Shown in pieces: positions 23,675 through 33,794 of a DNA stretch of 64,000 bases (positions are counted from its first letter, which is position 1; each line of letters opens with the position of its first letter). The stretch comes from Rhodophyticola porphyridii. GTDB taxonomy: Bacteria > Pseudomonadota > Alphaproteobacteria > Rhodobacterales > Rhodobacteraceae. A program made the position numbers and the translations under genes. Location: contig NZ_RCNT01000004.1 of assembly GCF_003688285.1 (NCBI RefSeq), forward strand, positions 186,001 to 250,000, given 5' to 3'. The notes below the pieces were generated by a model. The model saw only the letters and a list, made by a program, of their open reading frames with translations. It was not told where the DNA came from and did not search any database.

Positions 23675-26472
23675 ATGTGCTCTCCCCGTTCGGTGGTGTC
23701 CCGGTTCAGAACGGCCTCGACAAGTCTTGCGGCCTCGTGGCGGGCGCCGTCAAGGGCGCGGGCCAGGTCCGCGATTGTCTCCGCCCCGGCCGTGCGGCAC
23801 AGGAACCCGCGCCCGCCGGCACCGATCCTGTCCAGATCCAACGGCCCGTCGGTCAGGAGCCGGGTGGCCTGCTGGACCCGGGCGAATAGCTGCTGCGCCG
23901 ATGTCAGCGCCGCCACCTCATCGGCGTTCAGCCAGCCTGCCGCCTGCCCTGCCGCGATCTGGCCCGCTACGTCGCGGACCGGCGCGCCCGCGCGCAACGC
24001 CGCAGCCTGTGCCAGAAGCTCGATATCCTGGCTGCCCCCCGGACCATCCTTGACCGTCCAGGTGCTTCCCACGCGGCCCGCCGCCTGCAACCGGCTGCGC
24101 ATCTCCCGCGTATCGGCCAGCAGCCTGTCGGGCGCGGGCGCGCGCGCCAGAACGTCCAGCCTGACCGCCTCGATATCCGCCAGCAGGCTTGCGTCGCCCG
24201 CCACCGGGCGGGCACGGGTCAGCGCCATATGCTCCCAGGTCCAGGCTTCCTCCATCTGATACTGCCGGAAGGCCTCCAGACCCGTGGCCACCGGCCCCTG
24301 CCGCCCCGAAGGCCGAAGCCGCATGTCCACTTCATAGAGCTTGCCCGCCGCCGTCGGCGCGCTGAGCGCGGTCACCAGCGCCTTGGTGGCCTTGGCGAAC
24401 CACGCCCGCGGGTCGAGTGGGCGCCGGCCTTCGGTGATCTCCACGCCACCGGCATCATAGATCACGATCAGATCCAGATCGGAGCCCGCGCTGAGCCGGC
24501 CCGCGCCAAGGCTGCCCATCGCCAGCACCGCCCCGCCACGCCCCGGCGCAGGCCCGTGGCGCGTGGCCAGATCGGCGCAGACAGCGGGCCAGAGACCGGC
24601 CACCACCGCGTCTGCCAGCATCGAATACTGTGCGCCCGCATCCTCGGCCGTGATCAGCCCGCGCAGGTGATGCACCCCGATCCGGAAATGCCATTCCTTC
24701 TGCCAGCGGCGGGCCACGTCCAGTTGCGCCTCGTAATCCAGCCCGCCCAGATGGGCCGCCAGCCCGGCCGCAAGGGCCTCGGGCTTTGGCCACGGCTCGA
24801 AGAAGGAGCCACCCAGAACCGCATCCAGAACGCCGGAATTGCGCGACAGGTACTGCGCCAGGGCGGGCGCGGTGGCGCAGATATCGACCAACAGATCGAC
24901 CAGCGGCGGGTTCGCCTTGAAGAGCGAGAACAGCTGCACCCCCGCCGGTAGTCCGCGCAGGAACCCGTCGAAATTCCCGAGCGCCTCGTCCGGGCGCGCG
25001 GCGCGCTGGAACCGGGCCAGAAGATCGGGCTTCAACTGTGCGAAGATCTCCTGCCCGCGGGTCGACCGCAAGGCGGGATATCCGGGCCAGCGGTCCACGA
25101 TCTCGCGCGCCGTGTCACTCAGGCTCACCTCCGCTACGGCGGCCGGTCCGGGGGCGAAAAACGGCTCCGTCAGACGATCGACGGCCTCCAGCCGCGCCTT
25201 CAGCGCCGCCTGAAAGGCGGCGGTGTCCCCCTGCCCGCAGAACCGCGCCAGCCGGTCGAAGCCGTCCGGCGAATTGGGCAGATCATGGGTCTGCGCATCG
25301 GCGATCATCTGCAACCGGTGTTCCACCTCCCGGTGGTGGCGATAATGTCCGCTCAGCGCCTCGGCCTCGGGCGCTCCGATCCAGCCCTTGGCGGCCAGCG
25401 CCGCCAGCGCCGGCACCGTTTCGCGCGCCCTCAGCTCCGGGTCCCGGCCGCCGGCCACCAGTTGCCGGGTCTGGGCGAAAAACTCGATCTCGCGAATGCC
25501 GCCCGCGCCCAGCTTCATGTTGTGCCCGTCCAGAGTGATCGGCCCGTGAAGCCCCTTGTGGGACCGGATCCGCTGCCGCATCTCATGGGTGTCCTGGATC
25601 GCCGCGAAATCCAGATGCTTGCGCCAGACAAAGGGCACCAGCACCTTAAGAAACCGCTTGCCCGCGGCGATGTCGCCGGCCGCCGCGCGCGCCTTGATAT
25701 AGGCGCCCCGCTCCCAACTCCGCCCCTCGGCTTCGTAATACCGCTCCGCCGCGGCCATCGAGATGCAGACCGGCGTGACCGATGCATCAGGGCGCAGCCG
25801 CAGATCGGTGCGGAAGACATAACCCTCGGCCGTGTTTTCCGACAGGGTCGCCGCCATCCGCCGGGTCGCGCGGATGAACCCCGCCCGCGCCTCCATCTCG
25901 TCGGCGGGGTCGAAGCGGGTTTCGTCAAACAGGCTGATCAGGTCGATATCGGAGGAGTAGTTCAACTCCCCCGCGCCCATCTTGCCCATCGCCAGCGCCA
26001 CCATCCCGGCCCCGCTGGCCGCATCATCCTCGGTCATGCCCGGCAACTTTCCGCGCTTGATCTCGGCCCCCACATGGGCGACCAGCGCGGCCTGCACGGC
26101 GGCATCGGCGAAGTCCGTCAGCGCGCCGGTCACCTGCTCCAGCGACCAGATCCCGCCGAGATCGGCCAGCGCCGTCAGCAATGCCGCGCGGCGCTTCTGC
26201 TGGCGCAGATCCCGGCCAAGAGCCGGACCTTCCAGCGCCGATGTCGCGGCGAGGATCTGCTCCTGCGCGGCCTCGGGCGTACCGGCCAGCGTTGCCGCAA
26301 GCCACGCGCGTTCCTGTGCCATCAACCGGGCCAGATAGGGGCTGCACCCCGCGGCCCCTTCGATCAGCGGGCGCAGTTCACCCGGCAGATCCGGCAACAG
26401 AGCCAGCGCCTCGGCCCCTCTGTCGGGATCGAAGGCAATCGGGTGACGGGTCAGGCGGGCGACGAAGCTCAT
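23671..26472 (-). CDS. glnE: Bifunctional glutamine synthetase adenylyltransferase/adenylyl-removing enzyme
   Basis: A 933-residue protein (family about 930-990). Two GlnE nucleotidyltransferase domains are visible: the first with NYSSDIDLISLFDE near residues 175-188, the second with SAGSDLDLIVIYD near residue 665, each followed by a helical PII-uridylyltransferase-like domain. It adds and removes AMP on glutamine synthetase in response to PII and glutamine. The N-terminal domain would be the deadenylylase. Start ATG 26470-26472; 22 bases after the NTF2-like gene stop, so possibly one operon with it and the 91-residue gene. Confidence 0.96.
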   Translation of the reverse strand: MSFVARLTRHPIAFDPDRGAEALALLPDLPGELRPLIEGAAGCSPYLARLMAQERAWLAATLAGTPEAAQEQILAATSALEGPALGRDLRQQKRRAALLTALADLGGIWSLEQVTGALTDFADAAVQAALVAHVGAEIKRGKLPGMTEDDAASGAGMVALAMGKMGAGELNYSSDIDLISLFDETRFDPADEMEARAGFIRATRRMAATLSENTAEGYVFRTDLRLRPDASVTPVCISMAAAERYYEAEGRSWERGAYIKARAAAGDIAAGKRFLKVLVPFVWRKHLDFAAIQDTHEMRQRIRSHKGLHGPITLDGHNMKLGAGGIREIEFFAQTRQLVAGGRDPELRARETVPALAALAAKGWIGAPEAEALSGHYRHHREVEHRLQMIADAQTHDLPNSPDGFDRLARFCGQGDTAAFQAALKARLEAVDRLTEPFFAPGPAAVAEVSLSDTAREIVDRWPGYPALRSTRGQEIFAQLKPDLLARFQRAARPDEALGNFDGFLRGLPAGVQLFSLFKANPPLVDLLVDICATAPALAQYLSRNSGVLDAVLGGSFFEPWPKPEALAAGLAAHLGGLDYEAQLDVARRWQKEWHFRIGVHHLRGLITAEDAGAQYSMLADAVVAGLWPAVCADLATRHGPAPGRGGAVLAMGSLGAGRLSAGSDLDLIVIYDAGGVEITEGRRPLDPRAWFAKATKALVTALSAPTAAGKLYEVDMRLRPSGRQGPVATGLEAFRQYQMEEAWTWEHMALTRARPVAGDASLLADIEAVRLDVLARAPAPDRLLADTREMRSRLQAAGRVGSTWTVKDGPGGSQDIELLAQAAALRAGAPVRDVAGQIAAGQAAGWLNADEVAALTSAQQLFARVQQATRLLTDGPLDLDRIGAGGRGFLCRTAGAETIADLARALDGARHEAARLVEAVLNRDTTERGEHI

Positions 26473-26494
26473 GGCCCTTGATGGCGCGCGCGGC

Positions 26495-26860
26495 TCAGCC
26501 CGTCAACGCAAGCGGGGTATCCTGACTGAAGACGTTGATCCAGCCGGCGCCCTCGCGGCGCCAGACCGAGCTGACCAGCATCGCCTCCCACCCGCCGGCG
26601 GGTCGCTGGAAATCGGCACGATACGCGTAAAGCATGTGATCGGGCCCAAGCGGCATCAGATGCTCCTCGCCGATCCGGTAGGCGGCAACGGTCGGTCCAT
26701 CGGCAAGTTGTCCGGCATGGGCGTCCCGATCCGCAAAGCCGGACGGGTAGACCCCAAGGAAATCCGCGGCCAGAGAGGCCGCATCGGCACCGGCATCCCC
26801 CGCTTTCAGCGCCTCCCAGACGGCGCGTTCGGCAGTCCTGATTTCGTCGTCCATCGCCAT
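26495..26860 (-). CDS. NTF2-like (SnoaL/DUF4440) protein
   Basis: A 121-residue single-domain protein. The pattern (an N-terminal helix DDEIRTAERAVWEALKAGD, then FLGVYPSGFADRD, and late strands MLYAYRADF, AMLVSSVWRREGAGWINVFSQDT) is that of the NTF2-like cone fold, of the DUF4440 type. Such domains bind or isomerise small molecules, or act as accessory subunits; nothing here shows which. AGGTGAG precedes ATG 26858-26860. Upstream of glnE on the same strand and divergent from the YbaK-like gene. Confidence 0.72.
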   Translation of the reverse strand: MAMDDEIRTAERAVWEALKAGDAGADAASLAADFLGVYPSGFADRDAHAGQLADGPTVAAYRIGEEHLMPLGPDHMLYAYRADFQRPAGGWEAMLVSSVWRREGAGWINVFSQDTPLALTG

Positions 26861-26931
26861 CGTCTCACCTCGCCTTGCCGTTCAGTAAGATCCTTGCAAT
26901 GGTCGCCTCCGGCAGACAAGGGACAAACCGG

Positions 26932-27402
26932 ATGAGCAAGAGCCTGAAACGGGTGGAACGCGCATTGGCCGAGGCCGGCGTACGGGAAACCGTGCTGGAG
27001 ATGCCTGCAACGACGCGCACGGCCGCAGAGGCGGCGGAGGCCGCCGGGTGCGAGATCGACCAGATCGCCAAGTCGATCATTTTCCGGGCCGAAACCAGCG
27101 GGCAGGCCGTTCTTTTCATCACCGCGGGCGGCAATCAGGTCAATGCCTGCAAGGCCAGTGCGCTGGCGGGTGAGCCTCTGGGAAAGGCCGATGCCGGTCT
27201 GATCCGCGCACAAACCGGCTTCGCCATCGGAGGCGTCGCCCCGATCGGCCATCTCAATCCGATCCGCGCCTGGTTCGATCCGCGTCTTCTGGACTTCGCG
27301 CAGGTCTATGCCGCGGCCGGCACGCCGCGCCATATCTTCCCGATCGAACCGGGTCTTCTGCAACAGATGAGCGGCGCTGATCCGACCGATTTCACGGGCT
27401 GA
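26932..27402 (+). CDS. YbaK/ProX-type aminoacyl-tRNA deacylase
   Basis: A 156-residue protein of the YbaK/EbsC fold, trans-editing factors that hydrolyse mischarged tRNAs (for example Cys- or Ala-tRNA-Pro). Family features are the EIDQIAKSIIFR strand with the conserved Lys (about residue 46), FITAGGNQVN, and GFAIGGVAPIGH (about residues 98-109), the GGVxPxGH signature. The target tRNA cannot be told from sequence. ATG 26932 was chosen over an upstream in-frame start at 26875. Convergent with lpxB. Confidence 0.87.
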   Translation: MSKSLKRVERALAEAGVRETVLEMPATTRTAAEAAEAAGCEIDQIAKSIIFRAETSGQAVLFITAGGNQVNACKASALAGEPLGKADAGLIRAQTGFAIGGVAPIGHLNPIRAWFDPRLLDFAQVYAAAGTPRHIFPIEPGLLQQMSGADPTDFTG

Positions 27403-27445
27403 GCCCGCCCCGCGCTGGCCATCGCCCACAGGCCATTCGGCGGGC
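27403..27445. terminator. Hairpin between convergent ybaK-like and lpxB genes
   Basis: GCCCGCC (27403-27409) pairs with GGCGGGC (27439-27445), with an inner stem TGGCC/GGCCA. It starts directly after the plus-strand stop codon and ends 6 bases before the lpxB stop. No T-tract. Confidence 0.5.
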
Positions 27446-27450
27446 CCAGA

Positions 27451-28623
27451 TCAGATCACCCGCAATACGGATCGCGCAGCGCGCAGGCCCGGCGCCTCGC
27501 CGCCCCGCCCGAGCAGTTGCATGCTGCGCGTGGCGGCCGCCTGTTGTGCCGCCCGCGCATCCTCATCCTCCAGCAGCGTCGACAGCGCCCCGGCGATCGG
27601 TTCCGGCAGGCATTTCTCGGCCAGAAATTCGGGCACGGTCCGGGTGCCTGACACTAGATTGACAAGGGTCACCGTGTCGACCTTCAGCATCGCCCGGATC
27701 ACCTGTTTGGACAGCCAACTCATGTCATAGGCGATGACCATGGGCGTGGCCGCAGCCGCCAGTTCAAGACTGACCGTGCCCGAGGCGGCAAGCGCCACAT
27801 CCGCCGCCATGAAGGCCGCGCGCTTTTCGGCCTGATAGGCTTCGGGCGTCATCGCAGTCGGGTCGAGGATCACTGGCGCGTCCGGCCAGTCCGCCACCTT
27901 TTCGGCCAGAAGACCGGCCACCGCCGGAACGGTGGGCACCACCATCCGCACCTGCGGATGGGTGTCCTGCACGTGTCGCAGCGCCGCGCCGAAGACCGGC
28001 GACAGACGCGTCACCTCGCCCCGCCGCGACCCCGGCAGCACCAGAACCAGAGGCGCGTCCGAAGCGATCCCGCGGTCCGCGCGGAACGTGCGCGCCTCCG
28101 CCTCGCTGGCCAGCGGTTCGGTCGCGACGGGGTGGCCCACGAAATCGCAGGTCATGCCGGCGGCCTCCATCAGCCGCGGCTCGAACGGGAAAAGCGCCAG
28201 CACGTGATCGATGGATTTGGCCATTTTCTGCGCCCGCCCGCCGCGCCAGGCCCAGACCGTCGGCGCAACGTAATGGATCGTGCGCACCGCTTTTGCGCGG
28301 GCCTTCACCTTGGCCGCCACACGCAGCGAAAACTCCGGAATATCGATGGTGATCAGGGCGTCGGACCGCATCGCCACCACACGGTCCGCGGTTTCGGAAA
28401 CCCGTTTCAGAAGCCCCCGCAGCCGCGGCAGGATCTCGGCAAGCCCGATAACGCTCAACTCCTCCATCGGAAACACCGTCTGCAGGCCCTCGGCCTGCAT
28501 CAGCGGTCCGCCGATCCCGTGAAATTCCGTATCCGGCTGCAACGCCTTCAGCCCTGCCATCAATGCCGCCCCCAACCGGTCGCCCGAGGGCTCGCCTGCG
28601 ATCAGGAACAGCCGGACGCTCAT
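27451..28623 (-). CDS. lpxB: Lipid-A-disaccharide synthase
   Basis: A 390-residue GT19 glycosyltransferase that joins UDP-2,3-diacylglucosamine and lipid X to lipid A disaccharide. The N-terminus LFLIAGEPSGDRLGA is diagnostic; VGHPVATE (about residue 165) and LVLPGSRRGEV (about 195) are further family segments. The start at 28623 gives a 4-base overlap with lpxI; four codons earlier an alternative in-frame start exists. Last gene of the envelope operon. Confidence 0.97.
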   Translation of the reverse strand: MSVRLFLIAGEPSGDRLGAALMAGLKALQPDTEFHGIGGPLMQAEGLQTVFPMEELSVIGLAEILPRLRGLLKRVSETADRVVAMRSDALITIDIPEFSLRVAAKVKARAKAVRTIHYVAPTVWAWRGGRAQKMAKSIDHVLALFPFEPRLMEAAGMTCDFVGHPVATEPLASEAEARTFRADRGIASDAPLVLVLPGSRRGEVTRLSPVFGAALRHVQDTHPQVRMVVPTVPAVAGLLAEKVADWPDAPVILDPTAMTPEAYQAEKRAAFMAADVALAASGTVSLELAAAATPMVIAYDMSWLSKQVIRAMLKVDTVTLVNLVSGTRTVPEFLAEKCLPEPIAGALSTLLEDEDARAAQQAAATRSMQLLGRGGEAPGLRAARSVLRVI

Positions 28624-29402
28624 GGCGTGGCCCATATCGCGACATCGCGCGCCTCGGCCTCGGCCAGCACGGCGCGGCGCTCCAGAAGCAACACGCCGCC
28701 TGCGGCGATCTCGATCCCCGCAAGCCCGGCATCGGCCGCGCCGCGCACCGTATCGGGCCCGATGACCGGCATGTCGACACGCAGATCCTGCCCCCGCTTG
28801 GGCCGCTTGACCAGGACCCCGCGCGAGCCGGGCCGGGTCCGGCCCACGAAGTCCAGCATCGCGTCGGTGCCCTGAAGCGTCTCGATCCCCAGAACCTGGC
28901 CTGAAGCCACGATCGCGCCCTGCCCCACATCCAGCGGCCCCAAGGCGGCCAGAACGGCGCGGGCGCGGGCCGCATCGGCCAGCTGGCGCTCGGTCGGGAT
29001 ACCGGCAAGCCCGCCCTCCCCGGCCACGAGGTCCGGGCGCAGTTCATGGGCCGCGCGCACTGCAAAGCCCTCGTCTTCCAGAAGCGAGATCACGCTGCTC
29101 AGCAGCCCGTCATCCCCCTGCCCCATGGCCGCCATCAGCCGCGGCATCAGCGCCTTGGTCTCCTCATCCAGCGCGGAGGGGTCAAACCGGGGGCGCGACA
29201 TCGCACCCGCCAGGCAAAGCTCATCGATACCCTCGGCCCGCAATGCCCCGAAAAGATGGCCCAACTGTTCGAACCGGGCCGGGATCACCGGAGCTCCGCC
29301 GCACGTGATTTCCACACCTTCGAACGCGACCAGATGCGCGGGCCCCGCCTTCAGGAGCAGCGCCGGCAAGGTGCCGGCCCCGGCAATGATCGCACGCGCC
29401 AT
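28620..29402 (-). CDS. lpxI: UDP-2,3-diacylglucosamine pyrophosphatase LpxI
   Basis: A 260-residue protein of the LpxI (former DUF1009) family, which replaces LpxH in alphaproteobacteria and hydrolyses UDP-diacylglucosamine to lipid X. Seen are the start AIIAGAGTLPALL, CLAGAMSRPRFDP (about residue 63-75), DDGLLSSVISLLEDEGF (about 96-112), and the end segment with GTDAMLDFVGR and KRGQDLRVDMPVIGPDTV. The position between lpxA and lpxB confirms the role. Start ATG 29400-29402, 4 bases after the lpxA stop. Confidence 0.95.
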   Translation of the reverse strand: MARAIIAGAGTLPALLLKAGPAHLVAFEGVEITCGGAPVIPARFEQLGHLFGALRAEGIDELCLAGAMSRPRFDPSALDEETKALMPRLMAAMGQGDDGLLSSVISLLEDEGFAVRAAHELRPDLVAGEGGLAGIPTERQLADAARARAVLAALGPLDVGQGAIVASGQVLGIETLQGTDAMLDFVGRTRPGSRGVLVKRPKRGQDLRVDMPVIGPDTVRGAADAGLAGIEIAAGGVLLLERRAVLAEAEARDVAIWATP

Positions 29403-29406
29403 CTCC

Positions 29407-30207
29407 CTATCCCGGCGTCAGGAAGGAACGGTCGGTCGCCGACAGCACGAAATCCGCGATTTCCCGCACATAAGTGCTGTCGCCGCAAGTTTCGGGCAGG
29501 CGCCGGGCGCGATCCTGAAACGCGCCTTCCCCTTGGGCCAGCGCCTGAAACGCGGCCCTGAGCGCGGTGATGTCCTGCCGGCTCACGCCCTTGCGTTTCA
29601 GCCCCACGAGATTCAGCCCCTGCAACTCCCCGCGTGGCGAATGAACCAGCCCGTAAGGGATGACGTCATGGGTGACCATCGTAACCGCCCCGATGATCGC
29701 CCCGCGCCCGATCCGCACGAATTGATGCACCCCCGAAAGCCCACCGATGATCACGTCATCCTCGACCACACAATGCCCCGCGAGCGATGCGTTGTTGACC
29801 ATGACCACGTTGTTGCCGACCTGCGCGTCATGCGCCACATGAGAGCCGGCCAGGAAAAGCCCGTCATCGCCCACCCGGGTCACGCCGCCGCCGCCCGCGG
29901 TGCCGGTGTTCATCGTTACCCCCTCGCGGATGCGGTTGCGCTTGCCGACGATCAGCCGGGTGCGTTCGCCCGCGAACTTCCGGTCCTGGGGGATGTCGCC
30001 GATATTGGCGAACGGAAAGATCACCGTGCCCGCCCCGATCTCGGTCCAGCCGGTCACCACCGCATGGGATTTCATCATCACGCCTTCGGCCAGCGTCACC
30101 TCGGGGCCCACCACGCAGAACGGACCGATCTCGCAATCCGGCCCGATCACCGCGCCCTCCTCGATCACGGCGGAGGCGTGAATTCTCGCCGATCCGTCGA
30201 TGCTCAT
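29407..30207 (-). CDS. lpxA: UDP-N-acetylglucosamine acyltransferase
   Basis: A 266-residue left-handed beta-helix enzyme, first step of lipid A synthesis (transfer of a 3-hydroxyacyl chain from ACP). Hexapeptide repeats fill the N-terminal two thirds; the catalytic His is in [13 protein letters not shown] (about residue 120), and [13 protein letters not shown] with [18 protein letters not shown] are family segments. ATG 30205-30207 overlaps the fabZ stop by 4 bases; the frame runs on upstream antisense-like into fabZ and is not used. Confidence 0.97.
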   Translation of the reverse strand: MSIDGSARIHASAVIEEGAVIGPDCEIGPFCVVGPEVTLAEGVMMKSHAVVTGWTEIGAGTVIFPFANIGDIPQDRKFAGERTRLIVGKRNRIREGVTMNTGTAGGGGVTRVGDDGLFLAGSHVAHDAQVGNNVVMVNNASLAGHCVVEDDVIIGGLSGVHQFVRIGRGAIIGAVTMVTHDVIPYGLVHSPRGELQGLNLVGLKRKGVSRQDITALRAAFQALAQGEGAFQDRARRLPETCGDSTYVREIADFVLSATDRSFLTPG

Positions 30208-30680
30208 GGGGCGGCCTCGGCGGGCAGGTCCATCATCGCGGTGAACTCCGCTTCTGCCGCCATCTCTCCGTCGACAGTACCCTTGCCCAGAAACTTCCAG
30301 ACCTTGCCACCCGGTTTGCCGCGCGTGACGCTGACGGACAACTCCAGCACATCGCCGGGGGTCACCTTGCGGCGGAATTTGCACTTGTCGATCGCCATGA
30401 AGTAAACCAGCAGATCCTTGTCGGCCATGTCCATGCTGACCCCTACCATCACCGCGGCGGTCTGCGCCATCGCTTCGATGATCGTGACGCCGGGCATGAT
30501 CGGCGCACCGGGGAAATGCCCCTGAAAATGCGGCTCGTTGAAGGTGACGTTCTTGACCCCGACGGCGCTTGTGAAGGGCTCGATCTCACGCACCTTGTCG
30601 ATCAGCAGGAACGGATATCTATGCGGAATGATCCGCTGGATCAGATGAATATCGGCGGTCGTGGGGGTGTCGGCGCTCAT
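30204..30680 (-). CDS. fabZ: 3-hydroxyacyl-ACP dehydratase FabZ
   Basis: A 158-residue hotdog-fold dehydratase of fatty-acid elongation. [11 protein letters not shown] is at residues 20-30, catalytic His55 in [14 protein letters not shown] and Glu69 in [11 protein letters not shown] 30678-30680. It sits between the Skp-like gene (120 bases upstream) and lpxA (overlapping), the standard order, linking fatty-acid chain supply to lipid A. Confidence 0.97.
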   Translation of the reverse strand: MSADTPTTADIHLIQRIIPHRYPFLLIDKVREIEPFTSAVGVKNVTFNEPHFQGHFPGAPIMPGVTIIEAMAQTAAVMVGVSMDMADKDLLVYFMAIDKCKFRRKVTPGDVLELSVSVTRGKPGGKVWKFLGKGTVDGEMAAEAEFTAMMDLPAEAAP

Positions 30681-30800
30681 GGATGCCGGTATCCTTTGGT
30701 GTCGTTGCCTGCCTTGGTGCGGATCGGCCCATCGGCATGGGCTGACGCATGTGCCACCGTGGTAGCAACTCGGCTCCTGCGCGGCAAGGTTGCTTGGCGC

Positions 30801-31469
30801 CTAGGGATCCGTCTGCGGGGGAGATGCCTCCGGCGCCGGGCGCGGCAAAGGTGGGGACGGATCGGGCAGCGGCAGCAAGGCTGCGTCTCCGCCATCGCCG
30901 ATCTCCGCATTGACACGCGCCAGCGCGTCGGAGGTGATATCGACGCTTTCCGCCGACAGCAGAACGGCCCGGTTGTCCATGATCACAGCCGCCCCGCGCT
31001 CCCGCACCAATTCCAGAAGGATCGGAAAACTCAGCTCGAAAAACCGCTGGCGCGCCTCATCGGCCTGGTCGCTCAGCGATTGCGCCTTGGCTTCCTGCGC
31101 CGCACGGATCTCGCCGACGCGGGCGTCAAATTCTTCGGCCAATACGCGAAAGGCGGCCGGGTCCATCTGGGGCCGCTGCTCGGTCAGGCGCAGTTCCTCT
31201 TCGGTCAGTTGCGCCTCGATCTGCCGGTTTTCCGCGGCCAGACGTTCGCCGGCCGTTTCCAACTCACGTTGAACGCGCGCCCCATAAAGCGAGGTGGAAA
31301 ACAACCGGTCCTGATTGAGCACCAAAATACCCTCCGGTGCGGATGCGGGCGCCGAGGGGGCCGAGAGTTGCTGCGCCAGCGCAGGCGCGCCTGCGGGCCC
31401 ATCCGCAAACAGCATAAGCGCGACCGCCAGGGTCGCGCTCAGCCAAGGCCTGCTGCGCAAAAGCGCCAT
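30801..31469 (-). CDS. skp: OmpH/Skp-family periplasmic chaperone
   Basis: A 222-residue protein with a signal peptide (cleavage after ALAQ, about residue 33), then GILVLNQDRLFSTSLYGARVQRE split at the strand-helix junction typical of Skp, a long coiled-coil region (about residues 60-150) rich in Glu, Gln, Arg and Ala, and a return strand AAVIMDNRAVLLSAESVDIT. The C-terminal 30 residues are proline-rich and unusual. It would shield unfolded outer-membrane proteins on their way to BamA. Directly downstream of bamA (12 bases). Confidence 0.9.
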   Translation of the reverse strand: MALLRSRPWLSATLAVALMLFADGPAGAPALAQQLSAPSAPASAPEGILVLNQDRLFSTSLYGARVQRELETAGERLAAENRQIEAQLTEEELRLTEQRPQMDPAAFRVLAEEFDARVGEIRAAQEAKAQSLSDQADEARQRFFELSFPILLELVRERGAAVIMDNRAVLLSAESVDITSDALARVNAEIGDGGDAALLPLPDPSPPLPRPAPEASPPQTDP

Positions 31470-31481
31470 GCCGGCTCCCCC

Positions 31482-33794
31482 TCAGAAACGCGCCTCGATC
31501 GTCAGATCGAACTCACGGGTCTGGTCATAGGGCTGGGTTTCCAGCGCCCGGCTGAAGTTGAAGCGCAAGGGTCCGATCGCCGTATCCCAGAAGATCGAGA
31601 AACCGACGGAGCTGCGGAAATGTATGTCGTCATCCACAATCGCACCACCGGCGCCCACCACATCATCCAGCCCCCAGACCGTGCCGATATCGTAGAACAC
31701 ACCGCCCGAAATGCCGTACTCGTCCGGCAATCCCAGAGGGAAGGCCGCCTCGAACCGCGCCACGGCGAAGTAATTGCCGCCCAAGGCATCATTGTTGACC
31801 GCGTTGGTGTCACGCGGGCCCAGACCGCGCGGCTCGAAGCCGCGCATCTGCCGGCTGGACAGGAAGAAACGGTCGGTGAAGCGGCTGTTACCGTCGAGCA
31901 TTTCGAGAGCACCACCCTCGATGGTCGCGCGCAACGTCACCTCTTCGCGGGCAATGCCCCTTTCCGCAGATGCAAGCGCCGTGGTGCGAATGTACTCGCT
32001 GTCGCCGCCAAGACCCGCCAATTCCTGATTAAACCGCAGCAGGACGCCTGCATTGGGGTTCAGGCCGGTATTGCGGGTATCATAGCTGAACCCGTAGCCC
32101 AGGGAGGAAGTCACGCGCGATCCCTCCTCGCGCTGCAGAATGGGCGAGCTGTTGGCCGGAACGTTCAGAACGCTGTCTTCCGAGATACGATAGAACACGC
32201 TCATTCTGCCATATTCGCTGATCGGGAAGCCAAGCGAGGTTCGCAGTCCAACATTCTCGGTGTCGAAGGCGGCGTTTTCCTGATTGGTCTCGTTATAGAA
32301 AACATCCAGACCAAACGACAGATCCCGTCGCAGGAAGGCCGGCTCTACGAAGCCGAAATTGAAGGCCCGGCTGTCCTGAGCGGTGCTGAAAGAAAACTCG
32401 ACGGCCTGCCCCCGGCCCAGAAAGTTCTGCTCGGCGAAGGAGACGGCCAGACCGGTCCCGACATCGCTTGAGAAACTGACCGAGAAGCCAAGCGATCCGG
32501 TCGGCTGCTCCTCCACATCGACATCGACGATCACCGAGTCGGGCGAGGTGCCCTGTCGGCCCTCCACCTGAACATCGGAGAAATAGGCCAGCGCCCGGAT
32601 CCGCTCCGAAGCCTGCCGGATCGCGCGCGGATCGAACGGATCGCCCTCGACCGTGTCGAACTGCCGCCGCACCACCCGGTCCAGCGTCGTGGCATTGCCT
32701 TCGATATCGATCCGCTCGACGAATACACGCTCGCCGCGCACTACAGCAAATTCCACATCCAACGTCAGATCCGCATCGTTGCGGGTGATGCGGGGCTCGA
32801 CACGGATGAACCGCAGACCCTGCCGAGTGGCGAGGTTTTCCATCCGGCTGATCGTGTTGTCGATCAGCCGCGGACTATATGTGTTGCCGCTGCTGATACG
32901 GATCACGTCGCGATACTCGTCGATATCGATCTCGGGCAGGTCGCTGACCACCGTGATCTCGCCGATATCGAAGCTCTGGCCCTCGCGAATGTTGAAGGTG
33001 ATGAAATAGGCATCCCGCCCCCGCGCGAGTTCCGATGTCACGCTCAGGACTTCGAAATCGACATATCCCCGGTCCCGGTAGAAATCGGTCAGCAACTGCT
33101 GGTCGAAAGCGATCCGATCGGCCACGAAACTGTCACGGCGGATGATGGCACGGAAAAGACCGGCCTGCGTGCTTTCCAGAACGCGGCGCAGGCGCCGGTC
33201 GGAAAACTCGCGGTTGCCGACGAAGGCGATGCGCTCGGTCTCCACGACCCGGCCCTCGGTCACTTCGAAGACCAGATCGACGCGATTGTCGCTGCGGCGG
33301 ATGATCTGCGGCGACACGGTCGCCGTCAGGCGGCCGGCCTGGCGATAGGCATCGGTGATCGCGGCTGCATCCTGTTCGGCCACGGAGGGCGAGTAGACCC
33401 GGCGCGGCTGCGAGGTCAGCAGCGGCAGCAGATCATCGTCGTTGAGACGGCGGTTGCCCTCGATATTGATCCGGTTGATCGTCGGATATTCCTGCACGAT
33501 GATCACCAGGGTGGAGCCGCGCGGAACGACCTCCACGCTTTCGAACAGGCCGGACTGCTGCAGCCGCTGCTGCGCATCGTTGACCTGCCCTGCGGATACC
33601 GCCTCGCCGGGATTGATATTGGCGTAGGTCAGGATCGTACTGGCCTCGATCCTCTGATTTCCCTGAACATCGAACTGGTTGAAGCGGAAATTCTGCGCCG
33701 CAACCGGCCATGCCAGCAGGGCGATCAGGGCTAATGCCAAAAGGGCCGCAACCGCGCCCCGCCAAATCGATGCGTTCTCTGCGCGACTGCTCAT
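31482..33794 (-). CDS. bamA: Outer membrane protein assembly factor BamA
   Basis: A 770-residue Omp85 protein. A signal peptide ends near residue 33 (PVAAQ), five POTRA domains follow to about residue 420 (the first FNQFDVQGNQRIEASTI), and the rest is the 16-stranded barrel with the RGFEPRGLGPRD loop motif (the Omp85 VRGF/Y equivalent) and a C-terminal Phe (TIEARF). Essential for outer-membrane protein insertion. ATG 33792-33794. The 180 bases upstream contain a DnaA-type box and the end of a 45-residue gene. Confidence 0.97.
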   Translation of the reverse strand: MSSRAENASIWRGAVAALLALALIALLAWPVAAQNFRFNQFDVQGNQRIEASTILTYANINPGEAVSAGQVNDAQQRLQQSGLFESVEVVPRGSTLVIIVQEYPTINRINIEGNRRLNDDDLLPLLTSQPRRVYSPSVAEQDAAAITDAYRQAGRLTATVSPQIIRRSDNRVDLVFEVTEGRVVETERIAFVGNREFSDRRLRRVLESTQAGLFRAIIRRDSFVADRIAFDQQLLTDFYRDRGYVDFEVLSVTSELARGRDAYFITFNIREGQSFDIGEITVVSDLPEIDIDEYRDVIRISSGNTYSPRLIDNTISRMENLATRQGLRFIRVEPRITRNDADLTLDVEFAVVRGERVFVERIDIEGNATTLDRVVRRQFDTVEGDPFDPRAIRQASERIRALAYFSDVQVEGRQGTSPDSVIVDVDVEEQPTGSLGFSVSFSSDVGTGLAVSFAEQNFLGRGQAVEFSFSTAQDSRAFNFGFVEPAFLRRDLSFGLDVFYNETNQENAAFDTENVGLRTSLGFPISEYGRMSVFYRISEDSVLNVPANSSPILQREEGSRVTSSLGYGFSYDTRNTGLNPNAGVLLRFNQELAGLGGDSEYIRTTALASAERGIAREEVTLRATIEGGALEMLDGNSRFTDRFFLSSRQMRGFEPRGLGPRDTNAVNNDALGGNYFAVARFEAAFPLGLPDEYGISGGVFYDIGTVWGLDDVVGAGGAIVDDDIHFRSSVGFSIFWDTAIGPLRFNFSRALETQPYDQTREFDLTIEARF